Assembly (NCBI RefSeq): GCF_000281895.1
Contig: NZ_CM001558.1
Location: forward strand, 4,654,556-4,718,555
Direction of reading: 5' to 3'
Length of the DNA stretch: 64,000 nucleotides
Origin: Pseudomonas fluorescens Q2-87
Lineage (GTDB): Bacteria > Pseudomonadota > Gammaproteobacteria > Pseudomonadales > Pseudomonadaceae
The stretch's first letter is position 1, and each line of letters begins with the position of its first letter. This document shows, piece by piece, positions 43,825 through 53,366 of this stretch. The notes below the pieces were generated by a model, which was not told the origin of the DNA, did no database searches, and was given only the letters and a program-made list of their open reading frames with translations. The translations under genes were made by a program, and so were the position numbers.

Positions 43825-44694
43825 CTATTGATGGCCCTCCTGCACCTGCACGCTCGCCGTCATCCCGGCACTCAGGCTTACCCCTTCGGGCACCTTGTCC
43901 AGTTTGATCCGCACCGGTATGCGTTGGGCCAGGCGTACCCAACTGAAGGTCGGCTCGACCTCGGCCAGTAGCTGCGCATCGGGGTTGGTGTTGCGGTCGG
44001 TAATCCCCCGGCTGATGCTTTCGACATGACCTTCCAGCGCATGGTCGGCGCTCATCAGCCAGACCTTGACCGCATCACCCACGCGGATCCTTGGCAGTTT
44101 GGTTTCTTCAAAATAAGCCTGCACGTAGAACGTCGAGTCATCGATCAGCGCCATGACCGGTTGCCCGGCGTTTACATAGTTGCCTTCGGCCAGGCGCAGG
44201 TTGGTGATGTGGCCGCTGCGTGGAGCCAGTACCTGGCTGCGGGCCAGATTGAGTTCGGCCACCTTGGCCTCGGCCTGGGCTTCGCGCAGTTCGCCCCGGG
44301 CAATGCCGGCGTTGATCTGGGCGTTCTCGCGCAGTTCAGCACTGATGGCCTGGGGCCCCAGGGCGGCGCGACGGCTGGCTTCGTGCTCGCGCAGGCTCAG
44401 TTGCTGCTGGCGTGTCTGAACCACCGCCCGAGCCTTCTCCACCGCCGCCTCGAAGCGCTCGCGATCGATGTCCAGCAACAGGTCGCCAGCCTTCACCTGC
44501 TGGTTATCCACAGCCTTGAGCTCACGCACCCAACCCGACACGTCCGGCGCAATCACCACCACATCGGCACGAATTCGCGCATCGCGCGTCCAGGGCGTCA
44601 GCATGTAGTACTGCCACAGGTGAAACCCGGCGAAGATCGCCACAGCCACCACGCACAGCGTGACGGCAACACGTACGGAGGTACGCATGTTCAA
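43825..44694 (-). CDS. HlyD-family efflux adaptor (AaeA-like)
   Basis: Periplasmic membrane-fusion protein of 289 residues. An N-terminal anchor helix (about 8-30: VAVTLCVVAVAIFAGFHLWQYY), a lipoyl half (DVSGWVRELKAVDNQQVKAGDLLLDID), a helical hairpin and the second lipoyl half (VLAPRSGHITNLRLAEGNYVNAGQPVMALI) lead to beta-barrel segments. It links an inner-membrane pump to an outer-membrane channel. It lies three bases after the AaeX-like gene and completes a pump of the aromatic carboxylic acid efflux (AaeXAB) type. No outer-membrane gene is adjacent. Confidence 0.9.
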   Translation of the reverse strand: MNMRTSVRVAVTLCVVAVAIFAGFHLWQYYMLTPWTRDARIRADVVVIAPDVSGWVRELKAVDNQQVKAGDLLLDIDRERFEAAVEKARAVVQTRQQQLSLREHEASRRAALGPQAISAELRENAQINAGIARGELREAQAEAKVAELNLARSQVLAPRSGHITNLRLAEGNYVNAGQPVMALIDDSTFYVQAYFEETKLPRIRVGDAVKVWLMSADHALEGHVESISRGITDRNTNPDAQLLAEVEPTFSWVRLAQRIPVRIKLDKVPEGVSLSAGMTASVQVQEGHQ

Positions 44695-44697
44695 CTC

Positions 44698-44904
44698 CTA
44701 GAGTGGCCCGAGGACCACGGTAATGACAGTCAGGACACAAACATACAGGGCGCAGTCGAACAAGGCTTCGTGCCAGATCCAGCGCCCGGCCGGCACAAGG
44801 CTGAGCAACAGGCGCAGCGCACCGGTCACCAGCAACGCCAGCACCACATAAACCAGGAAGGGGCTGAGCAGCACCCCGCCGATCGACCACTCACGCAAGC
44901 CCAT
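44698..44904 (-). CDS. DUF1656 small membrane protein (AaeX-like)
   Basis: A 68-residue protein with two membrane helices (about 10-35, LLSPFLVYVVLALLVTGALRLLL, and 48-67, ALYVCVLTVITVVLGPL). The start at ATG 44904 has GGGAG eight bases upstream and overlaps the end of the upstream FUSC gene by 14 bp. DUF1656 proteins such as E. coli AaeX accompany FUSC/HlyD aromatic-acid pumps; their role in the complex is unclear. Confidence 0.9.
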   Translation of the reverse strand: MGLREWSIGGVLLSPFLVYVVLALLVTGALRLLLSLVPAGRWIWHEALFDCALYVCVLTVITVVLGPL

Positions 44905-46891
44905 GGTTGTGCTCCCGTCCTTCAGGTTCATGCTGGCGGCACCAGGCGCGCCAGCTGCTTTGCAATTGCACCACGGCGCCCTGGGCCAACTTCAGCGCAT
45001 CATTGGGTGGCTGGGCCGCCAGGACTTCCAGGAACTCGGTGCTCGCCGGTGCCAGGGCATCGGCCTGGTCACCGGCCGGACCGTGTTCGAGCGCTTCTTC
45101 CAGCGCTTCGAAATAACGGCGCTGCGCCACGCTATCGGGTATCTGGGCCACGGCCAGACTCAGCCGCAAGTGCAACAGTTCGTCGCCGATGTCCAGGCCC
45201 AGCAAGCCATCATCCCAACGGCTGCGTGCCTGCACCGGCAGCTCGGGATAATGCCGCGCCAGCTGTAGCAAGCGGTCGGCCATGCGTCCGCCGAACCAGC
45301 TCTCGGCGCCGCGCAGGCTGCGATGGGTCAGGCGCACCAGATCGTCGAGGGTCGCAGCCAACAAACGCCGACTGTGCCAGGCCGGGTTACGCAAAATCAG
45401 CAGGTTGAACGCCAGTACGGCCGCGCCTACACCGATCACCATCGCCTGGGCGTTGTTGAAGAACGCCGCCACGTCATATTTCATGGCGTTGAGCGGCGAC
45501 ACCAGCACCACGAAATGCAGGCAGAACGAGGTCGCGGTGGCGAAAATCTGCGGCTTGGCCATGCCCAGTGCGCCAAAAAACAATGGCACGCCCATGGCCA
45601 TGCACAGCATCGCGAAACTGCTCCATTGCGGCAGGACGATCTCACCGATGACAAACGCCGTCGGCACCGCCAACAGAATGCCGCGCAAGAAACTCAGGCC
45701 GATCTGCGCACCGTTTTCACGACTGGCAAACAGGCTGCACACCACGCAAGTGAGCACCAGGGCACCCGAAGCGGCAGGCCATGCCGTTGCCAGCCAGAAA
45801 CTGGCCACCGCCAGGAATGCCAGGGCGCTGCGGGCACCAAAGACCATGGCCAGGGACAGGTCACGGTGCGGAGCCAGGGTCCGTGGAGGATCCGCCGCCG
45901 CCCTGCCCTCCTGTACCGCTGCCAGCGCGGCGCAGGCCGCCAGGGCGGTGTCGAGCAACAGGGCGAGCCGGGCCAGGCAATAACTCTGCGCCGAGCTGAA
46001 ACCGGCGTCGTGAGATGCGTCCAGCAACTGCGGCCGCAAGGCTTGCAGGGTCGCGCTGTCGGCGTCGAGGGCTTGCTGCACCTCGCTCATCCACGGCTGC
46101 AAGGCCTCGGCCTCTTCGGGCTCGAGTTGCTTCCACTGGCGCCGCACGGAGCGGGCGATACGCAGCAGCATCAATAATTTCTGGCTCAGACCACTGATGG
46201 CCCGGGCCCGTTGCCGGCCAAGGCTGCCTTCAAACCAGGCGTGTTCGCGCTGGGCGTCCACCGCGACAATCTTGCCAAGGATTTCCAGCAAGCCTTTACG
46301 GGCCTGCGCGTCGCCGGCCAGGGTGGCCCGTGCCGCTTGCATGCCGCTCTGCCAGGCCGCACGGGCCTGACCCGCCAATTGCCGCTCGACCCGCAACGGC
46401 CAGAGCAAGGCACTGGCCGCCGTGGCGCAAACGATGCCCAGGCTGATTTCAGTGCAACGCGCCACCGCCTGATCGAACACACTCAACGGATGGGAAATGG
46501 CCGGCAAGGCAATGATCGCCACCGTGTAGCCGGCCAGCACGAATGAATAGGACCAGGCGCTGCGCAACAGCGTGGAACACGCCGTGCACAGGCCCAGCCA
46601 CAGCGCCAGGGCGAGGAGGAACAACCACGGCGCCTGGGCGAACAGCCCCATGAACACCACCGACATGACGGTGCCCACCAACGTGCCGAGCAATCGCGCC
46701 AAACCCTTTTGCACCACCATCCCGGAGAGCGGCTGGGCCACGATGAACGCGGTCATCAAGGCCCAGGATGGCTGTTCCAAGCCCCAGCGCAAGGCCAGCC
46801 ACAGCGCCAACCCGCCACCCAATACGGTTTTGATGGCGAACTGCACGGCGAGGCGGTCGGGGGCGAACAAGGCCTGGAAGGTAATGGGCAC
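44891..46891 (-). CDS. FUSC-family efflux transporter (AaeB-like)
   Basis: Inner-membrane exporter of the aromatic acid exporter family, about 666 residues if begun at GTG 46891 (product PITFQALFAPDRLAVQFAIK); the ribosome site is weak and an ATG at 46954 gives an unlikely extension. Two six-helix membrane halves (about 20-170 and 360-500) with a cytoplasmic region after each. Segments such as WALMTAFIVAQPLSGMVVQKGLARLLGT are typical. First gene of the efflux operon; a perfect palindrome lies about 65 bp upstream. Substrates are probably aromatic carboxylic acids. Confidence 0.88.
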   Translation of the reverse strand: MPITFQALFAPDRLAVQFAIKTVLGGGLALWLALRWGLEQPSWALMTAFIVAQPLSGMVVQKGLARLLGTLVGTVMSVVFMGLFAQAPWLFLLALALWLGLCTACSTLLRSAWSYSFVLAGYTVAIIALPAISHPLSVFDQAVARCTEISLGIVCATAASALLWPLRVERQLAGQARAAWQSGMQAARATLAGDAQARKGLLEILGKIVAVDAQREHAWFEGSLGRQRARAISGLSQKLLMLLRIARSVRRQWKQLEPEEAEALQPWMSEVQQALDADSATLQALRPQLLDASHDAGFSSAQSYCLARLALLLDTALAACAALAAVQEGRAAADPPRTLAPHRDLSLAMVFGARSALAFLAVASFWLATAWPAASGALVLTCVVCSLFASRENGAQIGLSFLRGILLAVPTAFVIGEIVLPQWSSFAMLCMAMGVPLFFGALGMAKPQIFATATSFCLHFVVLVSPLNAMKYDVAAFFNNAQAMVIGVGAAVLAFNLLILRNPAWHSRRLLAATLDDLVRLTHRSLRGAESWFGGRMADRLLQLARHYPELPVQARSRWDDGLLGLDIGDELLHLRLSLAVAQIPDSVAQRRYFEALEEALEHGPAGDQADALAPASTEFLEVLAAQPPNDALKLAQGAVVQLQSSWRAWCRQHEPEGREHNHGLA

Positions 46892-46957
46892 GCGAAAAAC
46901 TCTGATGGGGACGCAATAACGATAGATGCAATATGGGGTGATTGGCCGGTGCAATTA

Positions 46958-46969
46958 TTAGCTAGCTAA
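46958..46969. promoter_or_regulatory. Perfect 12-bp palindrome upstream of the efflux operon
   Basis: TTAGCTAGCTAA, inside TTATTAGCTAGCTAACTATG. MarR- and LysR-type regulators of efflux genes bind such AT-rich inverted repeats. No regulator gene adjoins, so any assignment is inference. Confidence 0.45.
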
Positions 46970-47061
46970 CTATGTAGCGTCCATAGGTGATTACCAACGG
47001 ATTTAACAACACACTTTTCTGGCGGACGCTTCATTTGCCCTAAGCTGGAATAACGACCCAC

Positions 47062-47092
47062 AAAAAAACGCCAGGCTGGCTGGCGTTTTTTT
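47062..47092 (-). terminator. Two-way terminator between the efflux operon start and the DUF2383 gene
   Basis: AAAAAAACGCCAG-GCTGG-CTGGCGTTTTTTT. It is 16 bp after the stop of the DUF2383 gene on the minus strand and insulates the efflux operon. Confidence 0.92.
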
Positions 47093-47107
47093 CACATCAA
47101 GGCGCGT

Positions 47108-47572
47108 TTAGCTGGCGCGTGCCTGGTTACGCAGTGCCTTGACCTGGTCATGGTTGCGTTGCACGCCGTGGTACTGGCGCTCGACCAGATCACGAATACC
47201 CACCAGGTTGTGCTTGGTGATTTTTTCCAGCGCTTCCTTATAGGCCTTGAGCGCATGGTCTTCGCCGCGCTCGGCTTCGTTGAGCACTGCTTCTTCGTCC
47301 TTGCCGGTGAACATGGATTTCACGTCTACCCAGCGACGGTGCAAGTCACCGCTGACACTGGTGGAAGTTTCCGGATCACCGCCCAGCGAACGCACGGCCG
47401 CTTGCAGTTCGGCCGCGGCAGTCGCGCAATCGGCAGAACGCTTGACGAACAGAGCCTTGAGTTCTGGGTGCTTGATGTCTTCAGCGCAGGTCTTGAACCC
47501 TTCCTGACCATCCTTGCTGGTCTCGATCAGGTCGTTCAGGACGGAGATGGATTCTTTATTGATGTCGGTCAT
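47108..47572 (-). CDS. PA2169-type four-helix-bundle protein (DUF2383)
   Basis: Ferritin-like helical protein of 154 residues (MTDINKESISVLNDLIETSKDGQEGF). It shows the DUF2383 pattern: CAEDIKHPELKALFVKRSADC, then AAVRSLGGDPETSTSVSGDLHRRWVDVKS and ERGEDHALKAYKEAL. Potential metal-binding Glu, Asp and His residues are present, but no certain di-iron set can be read by eye. Members are often induced by stress or stationary phase. Monocistronic, with its own terminator. Confidence 0.9.
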   Translation of the reverse strand: MTDINKESISVLNDLIETSKDGQEGFKTCAEDIKHPELKALFVKRSADCATAAAELQAAVRSLGGDPETSTSVSGDLHRRWVDVKSMFTGKDEEAVLNEAERGEDHALKAYKEALEKITKHNLVGIRDLVERQYHGVQRNHDQVKALRNQARAS

Positions 47573-47775
47573 TTTTCAGTTCCTTTGCTGGTGAATAAAA
47601 CCTGCAAGGGATATTGCATCGGCCGTGCCAGCCGCGTAACGAATTAAAAGCCTTTAAAGTCAATAAGATAACAACACACCAAAAAACTGTATCCGCGCTA
47701 TTTGCATGATCTGTCATTTGGCCTGCATGCAGAATGCCTGTATTTTCTAGGCAGTTTCGAATCAAGACGATTGCC

Positions 47776-48012
47776 ATGAACCCGCAGAAGCTCGAATTGC
47801 TCATCACACGCCAAATGCCCTTCGGCAAATACAAGGGCCGAATCCTCGCGGACCTGCCCGGCCAGTACCTGAACTGGTTTGCCCGCGAAGGTTTTCCCCA
47901 TGGAGAACTCGGCGGCTTGCTGGCATTGATGCAGGAAATCGATCACAACGGATTGTCGGACTTGCTCGATCCCTTGCGCGTCAAACACGGCAAGCCCAAG
48001 CCCCGCCCCTGA
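47776..48012 (+). CDS. DUF3820 protein (putative quorum-regulated virulence factor family)
   Basis: A 78-residue protein starting at ATG 47776 (MNPQKLELLITRQMPFGKYKG). The family core reads MPFGKYKGRILADLPGQYLNWFAREGFP. Named after a P. aeruginosa quorum-regulated gene; the molecular role is unknown. It lies 16 bp before the class V aminotransferase gene on the same strand, so the two may form one unit. Confidence 0.85.
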   Translation: MNPQKLELLITRQMPFGKYKGRILADLPGQYLNWFAREGFPHGELGGLLALMQEIDHNGLSDLLDPLRVKHGKPKPRP

Positions 48013-48028
48013 ACAGTTGAGCCCCGAC

Positions 48029-49216
48029 ATGCCCGAGAACACACTGCGCGCCCACGATGAAGCTTTCTGGCAAACCTTCGTGGGTCGCTACGATGTCGAT
48101 CCCAATGGACCGCTCAATCTGGAAAACGGGTACTTCGGGCGCATGTCCCAGACCGTGGTCGAGGAGTACCAGCGCAATATCGAGTTCATCAACCGCGGCA
48201 ATTCGTTGTACGTCCGCCAGCAGTTCGACCAGGAACAGGGCGAAGCCATTCGCCGCCAGGTGGCGAACCTGATCCATGCCTCCCCCAAGAGCGTGGCGCT
48301 GGCCAGCAGCGCGGTGGATGCCCTGCAGACGCTGATCCGCAACTACAACAAGCTCAAGCCCGGCGACCAGGTACTGGTCTGTGACCTGGAATACACTTCG
48401 GTCAAGAGCGCAATGCACTGGTTGGCCCGCCAGCGCGGGGCGCAGGTGATCGAAATCGTCCACCAGCACCCCGCCAGTTTCGAAAGCCTGGTGGGCACCT
48501 ATCGCGAAGCGTTCATTCGTTATCCGCGCCTCAAGCTGATGGCGCTGACCTATGTCAACCACCTCACCGGATTGGTAATGCCGGTCCGGGCGATTGCCGA
48601 GAGCGCCAAGGAGTTCGGCGTCGATATCATCCTCGACGGTGCCCATGCCCTGGGCCAGATCGATTTCGACTTGAAGAAACTCGGGATCGAATTTGCCGGG
48701 TTCAACCTGCAGAAGTGGATCGGCGGTCCCCTTTCCCAGGGTTTCCTGTATATCGCCCCCCACCGGTTGGTGGATATCGACCCGGACATGGACGAAGGCA
48801 GCTATCCCGCTACCGACATCCGCTCGCGCACACCCCATAGCACGCCCAACATCCCCGCCTTGTTGACCCTGCCCCTGGTGTTCGAAGAGCACCGCGCCCT
48901 CGGTGGCGCTTCGGCCAAAGGCGCGCGCCTGAGCTACCTGCGCGATTTGTGGGTAAAGGCCGTGCGCGATCTTCCCGGCATCGAAGTCATGACGCCGGAC
49001 GACCCCGGCCTTTATTGCGGCATTACCGCGATGCGCTTCACTGCCCAGGCCGATCAACAAGCGATGGCCGATCGATTGCTCAACGACTATGGGATCTTCA
49101 CCGTGGTGCGCAACACCAGCGTCGGGCCGTGCATACGCATTACGCCAGGCTTGATTACCTTGGCGCGTGATATCGACCGTTTGATCAAGGCATTGACCGA
49201 ACTGAGCCGCCTGTGA
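48029..49216 (+). CDS. PLP-dependent class V aminotransferase-fold protein
   Basis: PLP enzyme of 395 residues, close to the isopenicillin N epimerase/cysteine desulfurase-like branch. ATG 48029 is taken as start; an in-frame TTG at 48017 is possible and neither has a strong ribosome site. PLP-contact parts are ASSAVDALQTLI, DGAHALGQIDFDL and the Schiff-base Lys229 in GFNLQKWIGGPLSQGF. No cysteine in the loop expected of a desulfurase is evident, so an epimerase, lyase or aminotransferase role is open. Paired with the DUF3820 gene upstream. Confidence 0.85.
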   Translation: MPENTLRAHDEAFWQTFVGRYDVDPNGPLNLENGYFGRMSQTVVEEYQRNIEFINRGNSLYVRQQFDQEQGEAIRRQVANLIHASPKSVALASSAVDALQTLIRNYNKLKPGDQVLVCDLEYTSVKSAMHWLARQRGAQVIEIVHQHPASFESLVGTYREAFIRYPRLKLMALTYVNHLTGLVMPVRAIAESAKEFGVDIILDGAHALGQIDFDLKKLGIEFAGFNLQKWIGGPLSQGFLYIAPHRLVDIDPDMDEGSYPATDIRSRTPHSTPNIPALLTLPLVFEEHRALGGASAKGARLSYLRDLWVKAVRDLPGIEVMTPDDPGLYCGITAMRFTAQADQQAMADRLLNDYGIFTVVRNTSVGPCIRITPGLITLARDIDRLIKALTELSRL

Positions 49217-49249
49217 CGGCCACGGGACAGAGCACTAAATCCCAGGCAT

Positions 49250-49280
49250 AAAAAAACGGCGCGCCGACCAAGCGCACCGT
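49250..49280 (-). terminator. Intrinsic terminator of the zwf-pgl-eda operon
   Basis: On the minus strand ACGGTGCGC and GCGCGCCGT pair, with one G-U, and are followed by seven T. It begins about 38 bp after the eda stop. Confidence 0.82.
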
Positions 49281-49317
49281 AAAACCGTAGAACACCCAAC
49301 GAGGTTCGGTAAATCAA

Positions 49318-49983
49318 TCAGTCCAGCAGCGCCAGTGCCTCGGCGGTGCACTCCTGAATGCGGGCCCAGTCGCCGTTCTTGATCCACTCCGGATCAAGCA
49401 TCCAGCTACCGCCCACGCACATCACGTTTTTCAACGCCATGTAGCTCTTGATGTTGGCCGGGCTCACGCCGCCGGTCGGGCAGAACTTCACTTCGCCGAA
49501 CGGGCCGCCCAAGGCCTTGATGGCTACGACGCCACCGCTGACTTCGGCCGGGAACAGTTTGAAGCGGCGATAACCCAGGCCATAGCCTTCCATGATGCCG
49601 GAGGCGTTGCTGATGCCCGGCAGCAAAGGAATCGAGCTGTAGACGCTGGCTTCGAGCAGATCACGGGTGATACCCGGCGTCACAATGAACTGCGAACCCG
49701 CAGCCTCGGCGGCGGCCAGCATGTGACGATCGAGCACGGTACCGGCGCCGGTTACCAGCTCCGGACGCTGTTCACGCAACACCTGGATGGCCTTGAGGCC
49801 GTACTGGGAACGCAAGGTCACTTCCAACGCCGTCAGGCCGCCGGCAGCCAGGGCATCGGCCAACGGCAGGATGTCCTGTTCACGGGCAATGGTGATCACC
49901 GGCAGGATCCGCGCCTTGGCGCAGAGGCTGTCGATCAGGGTAACTTTGTCCGCCATGGAAACGGTCGGGGATGGGTTTGTCAT
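49318..49983 (-). CDS. eda: 2-keto-3-deoxy-6-phosphogluconate aldolase
   Basis: Splits KDPG to pyruvate and glyceraldehyde 3-phosphate, the last step of the Entner-Doudoroff pathway. Start ATG 49983 (MTNPSPTVSMADKV) has AAGGA ten bases upstream; 221 residues. The Schiff-base Lys142 is in RRFKLFPAE and the catalytic Glu54 in LTALEVTLRS. Third gene of zwf-pgl-eda: 17 bp after pgl. Start choice: 49983 rather than 50010, which would overlap pgl. Confidence 0.97.
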   Translation of the reverse strand: MTNPSPTVSMADKVTLIDSLCAKARILPVITIAREQDILPLADALAAGGLTALEVTLRSQYGLKAIQVLREQRPELVTGAGTVLDRHMLAAAEAAGSQFIVTPGITRDLLEASVYSSIPLLPGISNASGIMEGYGLGYRRFKLFPAEVSGGVVAIKALGGPFGEVKFCPTGGVSPANIKSYMALKNVMCVGGSWMLDPEWIKNGDWARIQECTAEALALLD

Positions 49984-50000
49984 AGCGGTTGATCCTTGGT

Positions 50001-50714
50001 TCATGGGCACCAGTAAATCTCTAGCGTGGGTTGCAGAAACGCGCGGATCGGCATTTCGGCGACGTCGTCACCGGCCACGGCGGCGTTCAGGGTGGTCAAT
50101 TTCGACTGACCGGAAATCGACAGCACTTTGTATTTCGCCGAAGCCAGCAGTGCGCGACTCATGGTCAGGCGCTGGTGTGGCACGGTTGGCGCAAGCATCG
50201 GCCAGCAACGACGGGCGCCGCTGGCATCCAGGGCCTGGGCCAGGTTCGGGCTGCCGGGAAACAGCGAGGCGGTGTGCCCGTCATCGCCCATGCCCAGGAC
50301 CAGCACGTCGATCGGCGGCAGCTCGGCCAGCAGGCGATCCGCCTGTTCGGCAGCGGCTTCCAGGTTCGCGCTCGCACTGTAGAGGCTGAGAAATTGGGCC
50401 TTGGCCGCCGCCCCTTGCAGCAGATAACGCTTGAGCAGGCCGGCATTGCTGTCGGCGTGTTCAACCGGCACCCAGCGCTCATCGGCCAGGCTCACCACCA
50501 CCTTGGACCAGTCCAGCGCCTGCTTGCCCAGGCTTTGGAAAAACGCCACCGGGCTGCGTCCACCGGACACCACCAGGGTCGCCGCGCCGCGCGCGTCGAT
50601 CGCTTCGCGCAATTGCCCGGCCACCTTCAATGCCAAACCTTCGGCCAACAGTACCGGGGTCTTGAATGCCTGGGCGCTGACGCCCTGGGGCAGTTTCAGT
50701 TCAGATATCGCCAT
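50001..50714 (-). CDS. pgl: 6-phosphogluconolactonase
   Basis: Hydrolyses 6-phosphogluconolactone to 6-phosphogluconate. Start ATG 50714 ([18 protein letters not shown]) has GGGAGG eight bases upstream; 237 residues. Family segments: [26 protein letters not shown] and [17 protein letters not shown] with the catalytic His. It overlaps the end of zwf by 14 bp, so zwf, pgl and eda form one translationally linked unit. Confidence 0.96.
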   Translation of the reverse strand: MAISELKLPQGVSAQAFKTPVLLAEGLALKVAGQLREAIDARGAATLVVSGGRSPVAFFQSLGKQALDWSKVVVSLADERWVPVEHADSNAGLLKRYLLQGAAAKAQFLSLYSASANLEAAAEQADRLLAELPPIDVLVLGMGDDGHTASLFPGSPNLAQALDASGARRCWPMLAPTVPHQRLTMSRALLASAKYKVLSISGQSKLTTLNAAVAGDDVAEMPIRAFLQPTLEIYWCP

Positions 50715-52170
50715 ACCACGACCTCCCATCCCGCGTGATCAGTGCGATGGAGCTCATCGGCCCCCAGGACCCCGCCGCATACGGCTTGGGCGCATCACCG
50801 GACTTCTTCCATCCGGCGATCAACTGGTCACACCACGTCCACGCGGCTTCAATTTCATCTTTACGGACAAACAGGTTCTGATTGCCGTTCATGACTTCCA
50901 GCAACAACCGCTCGTAGGCATCGGGTATCCGTGCGCTGCGATAGGTGTCGGAGAAGTTGAGTTGCAGCGGACCGCTGCGCAATTGCATGCCCTTGTCCAG
51001 GCCTTGCTCCTTGGTCATCACCCGCAAGGAGATCCCTTCGTCCGGTTGCAGGCGGATGATCAGTTTGTTGCTGATCTGCAGGCGCTGCTCGGGGGCGAAG
51101 ATGTAGTGGGACGGTTCCTTGAAGTGGATGACGATCTGCGACAGCTTCTGCGGCATGCGCTTGCCGGTACGCAGGTAGAACGGCACGCCGGCCCAACGCC
51201 AGTTACGGATGTCGGCACGCAGGGCGACGAAGGTCTCGGTGTCGCTCTGGGTGTTGGAGTTGGGTTCTTCCAGGTAGCCTGGAACGGCCTTGCCTTCGCT
51301 GTGACCGGCAATGTACTGGCCGCGCACAACCTGGGTGGTCAGGCCCTCGGGGCTGATCGGCGCCAGGGCCTTGAGTACCTTGACCTTCTCGTCGCGGATG
51401 CTGTCGGCGGACAGGTCGGCCGGCGGGTCCATGGCGATCAGGCACAGCAGCTGCAGCAGGTGGTTCTGGATCATGTCCCGCAGTTGACCGGCCTTGTCGA
51501 AATAGCCCCAGCGACCTTCGATACCGACCTTCTCGGCCACGGTGATTTCCACGTGGGAAATATAGTTCTGGTTCCACTGGGTTTCGAACAGGCTGTTGGC
51601 AAAGCGCAGCGCGATCAGGTTCTGGACGGTCTCTTTGCCCAGGTAATGGTCGATGCGATAGGTACGGTTTTCCGGAAAGAACTGCGCCACGGCGTCATTG
51701 ACCTTGCGCGACGATTCCAGGTCCGAGCCGATGGGTTTTTCCAGCACGACACGGGTGTTCTCGCTCAAGCCGACCTTCGCCAGGTTCTCGCAGATCGCCC
51801 CGTACACCGCCGCTGGGGTGGCGAAATAGGCGATCATTTGCTGAGCCGTGCCCACCTGCTCGGCCAGGGCGACGTAATCGTCGGTCTTGAGAAAATCCAC
51901 ATGCAGGTAGGTCAGTCGCGCCAGAAAGCGCTCGACCACGGCTTCGTCCAGGTCCTTGTCGCCCACGTAGCGGCGCAGCTCCGCGGCGATGAATGCCAGG
52001 TGCTGCTGCTCGCTGCCGGGTTCACGGGCCAGCGCGATGATGCGCGTGTCCTCGTGCAGCAACTGGGCGCCATCGAGTTGATAAAGGGCAGGAAACAGCT
52101 TGCGCAAGGCCAGATCGCCCAACGCGCCGAACAAGGCAAAGGTGCACGGTTCAACCGTAATCGAAGGCAT
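50701..52170 (-). CDS. zwf: Glucose-6-phosphate 1-dehydrogenase
   Basis: Oxidises glucose 6-phosphate to 6-phosphogluconolactone, feeding the Entner-Doudoroff pathway. 489 residues: nucleotide loop [10 protein letters not shown] (15-24), EKPIG (144-148) and the substrate signature RIDHYLGKE (172-180). No Shine-Dalgarno is visible before ATG 52170; instead AAGAACAA, a Hfq/Crc-type motif, ends six bases from the start. A HexR-type palindrome lies 66-81 bp upstream, between zwf and the divergent hexR. Confidence 0.97.
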   Translation of the reverse strand: MPSITVEPCTFALFGALGDLALRKLFPALYQLDGAQLLHEDTRIIALAREPGSEQQHLAFIAAELRRYVGDKDLDEAVVERFLARLTYLHVDFLKTDDYVALAEQVGTAQQMIAYFATPAAVYGAICENLAKVGLSENTRVVLEKPIGSDLESSRKVNDAVAQFFPENRTYRIDHYLGKETVQNLIALRFANSLFETQWNQNYISHVEITVAEKVGIEGRWGYFDKAGQLRDMIQNHLLQLLCLIAMDPPADLSADSIRDEKVKVLKALAPISPEGLTTQVVRGQYIAGHSEGKAVPGYLEEPNSNTQSDTETFVALRADIRNWRWAGVPFYLRTGKRMPQKLSQIVIHFKEPSHYIFAPEQRLQISNKLIIRLQPDEGISLRVMTKEQGLDKGMQLRSGPLQLNFSDTYRSARIPDAYERLLLEVMNGNQNLFVRKDEIEAAWTWCDQLIAGWKKSGDAPKPYAAGSWGPMSSIALITRDGRSWYGDI

Positions 52171-52175
52171 GATGT

Positions 52176-52183
52176 TTGTTCTT
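52176..52183 (-). promoter_or_regulatory. Putative Crc/Hfq motif before zwf
   Basis: AAGAACAA (AANAANAA) on the minus strand, five bases before the zwf ATG and in the place where a ribosome site would be. Confidence 0.5.
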
Positions 52184-52235
52184 TTATCAAGTTAAGCTAC
52201 AAATACCTTTTTTCAAGGCATCACTCAAGGAAAAA

Positions 52236-52251
52236 TGTAGTAATAACTACA
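52236..52251. promoter_or_regulatory. HexR-type operator between zwf and hexR
   Basis: TGTAGT-AATA-ACTACA, a perfect inverted repeat that fits the TGTAnT..AnTACA form known for HexR. HexR released by KDPG would allow zwf expression. Confidence 0.82.
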
Positions 52252-52357
52252 ACATTTCTCGAAAAATCTGATTCCGAGTGGTGGTCTGTCGGAGCCATCA
52301 GTAGGATAGGCCACCGCAAAGGGTCGTATCAAAGGCCCGTCTTTCTAGGAATCTTGT

Positions 52358-53227
52358 ATGGACCGCGTGCGAAATTTACTCGAACAGATCCAGAGTCGCC
52401 TTGAAGACCTGAACAAGGCAGAACGCAAGGTGGCCGAAATCATCCTGCACAACCCACAGCAGGCCACCCGCTTCAGCATCGCCGCCCTCGCCCAGGCCGC
52501 CTCGGTCAGCGAGCCTACGGTCAACCGTTTCTGCCGTTCATTCGGCGTCAGCGGTTACCCGGAGCTCAAGCTGCAACTGGCCCAGAGCCTGGCCAGCGGC
52601 GCCGCTTACGTCAGCCGCGCAGTGGAGGCCGACGACAACCCCGAAGCCTATACCCGTAAAATCTTTGGCAGTGCCATCGCCTCATTGGACAGCGCCTGTC
52701 AGGCCCTTGATCCAAATTTGATCAGTCGCGCCGTGGATTTGTTGATCCAGGCCCGGCAGATCCACTTCTTCGGCCTCGGCGCCTCCGCCCCGGTGGCGCT
52801 GGATGCCCAACACAAGTTTTTCCGCTTCAACCTGGCGGTGACCGCCCACGCCGATGTGCTGATGCAGCGCATGATCGCGTCGGTGGCACACACCGGTGAG
52901 CTGTTCGTGATCATTTCCTACACCGGACGGACCCGCGAGTTGGTGGAAGTGGCGCGCATCGCCCGGGAAAACGGCGCCTCGGTGCTGGGCTTGACCGCCG
53001 AAGGCTCGCCGCTCGCCAAGGCCAGCACCCTGAGCCTGAACATTCCGCTGCCCGAAGACACTGACATCTATATGCCGATGACCTCGCGGATCATCCAGCT
53101 CACCGTGCTCGATGTGCTCGCCACTGGCATGACGTTGCGCCGGGGCGTGGACTTCCAGCCGCATCTGCGCAAGATCAAGGAAAGCCTGAATGCCAGCCGA
53201 TATCCGGTGGGAGATGAGTTCAACTGA
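52358..53227 (+). CDS. hexR: RpiR-family repressor HexR
   Basis: Repressor of zwf-pgl-eda and other glucose genes, released by KDPG. 289 residues. N-terminal RpiR helix-turn-helix (about 1-77: [43 protein letters not shown]) and C-terminal SIS sugar-phosphate domain (about 120-255: [45 protein letters not shown]). Divergent from zwf, with a HexR-type box in the shared 187-bp gap. Confidence 0.96.
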   Translation: MDRVRNLLEQIQSRLEDLNKAERKVAEIILHNPQQATRFSIAALAQAASVSEPTVNRFCRSFGVSGYPELKLQLAQSLASGAAYVSRAVEADDNPEAYTRKIFGSAIASLDSACQALDPNLISRAVDLLIQARQIHFFGLGASAPVALDAQHKFFRFNLAVTAHADVLMQRMIASVAHTGELFVIISYTGRTRELVEVARIARENGASVLGLTAEGSPLAKASTLSLNIPLPEDTDIYMPMTSRIIQLTVLDVLATGMTLRRGVDFQPHLRKIKESLNASRYPVGDEFN

Positions 53228-53260
53228 TCGGGCCTGAGTGCTTTGTTGCCTGACAGGCCG

Positions 53261-53341
53261 TCATCGCGAGCAAGCTCGCTCCCACATTGGATCTTCGGCG
53301 TTCACAAAAACCCCGTGGGAGCGAGCCTGCTCGCGATGAGG
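53261..53341. repeat. REPIN, arms in reverse order
   Basis: TCATCGCGAGCAAGCTCGCT at the left and GTGGGAGCGAGCCTGCTCGC at the right, between the converging hexR and mutarotase genes. Confidence 0.87.
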
Positions 53342-53366
53342 CCAATAGCCTCACCCAAACCCCGGA

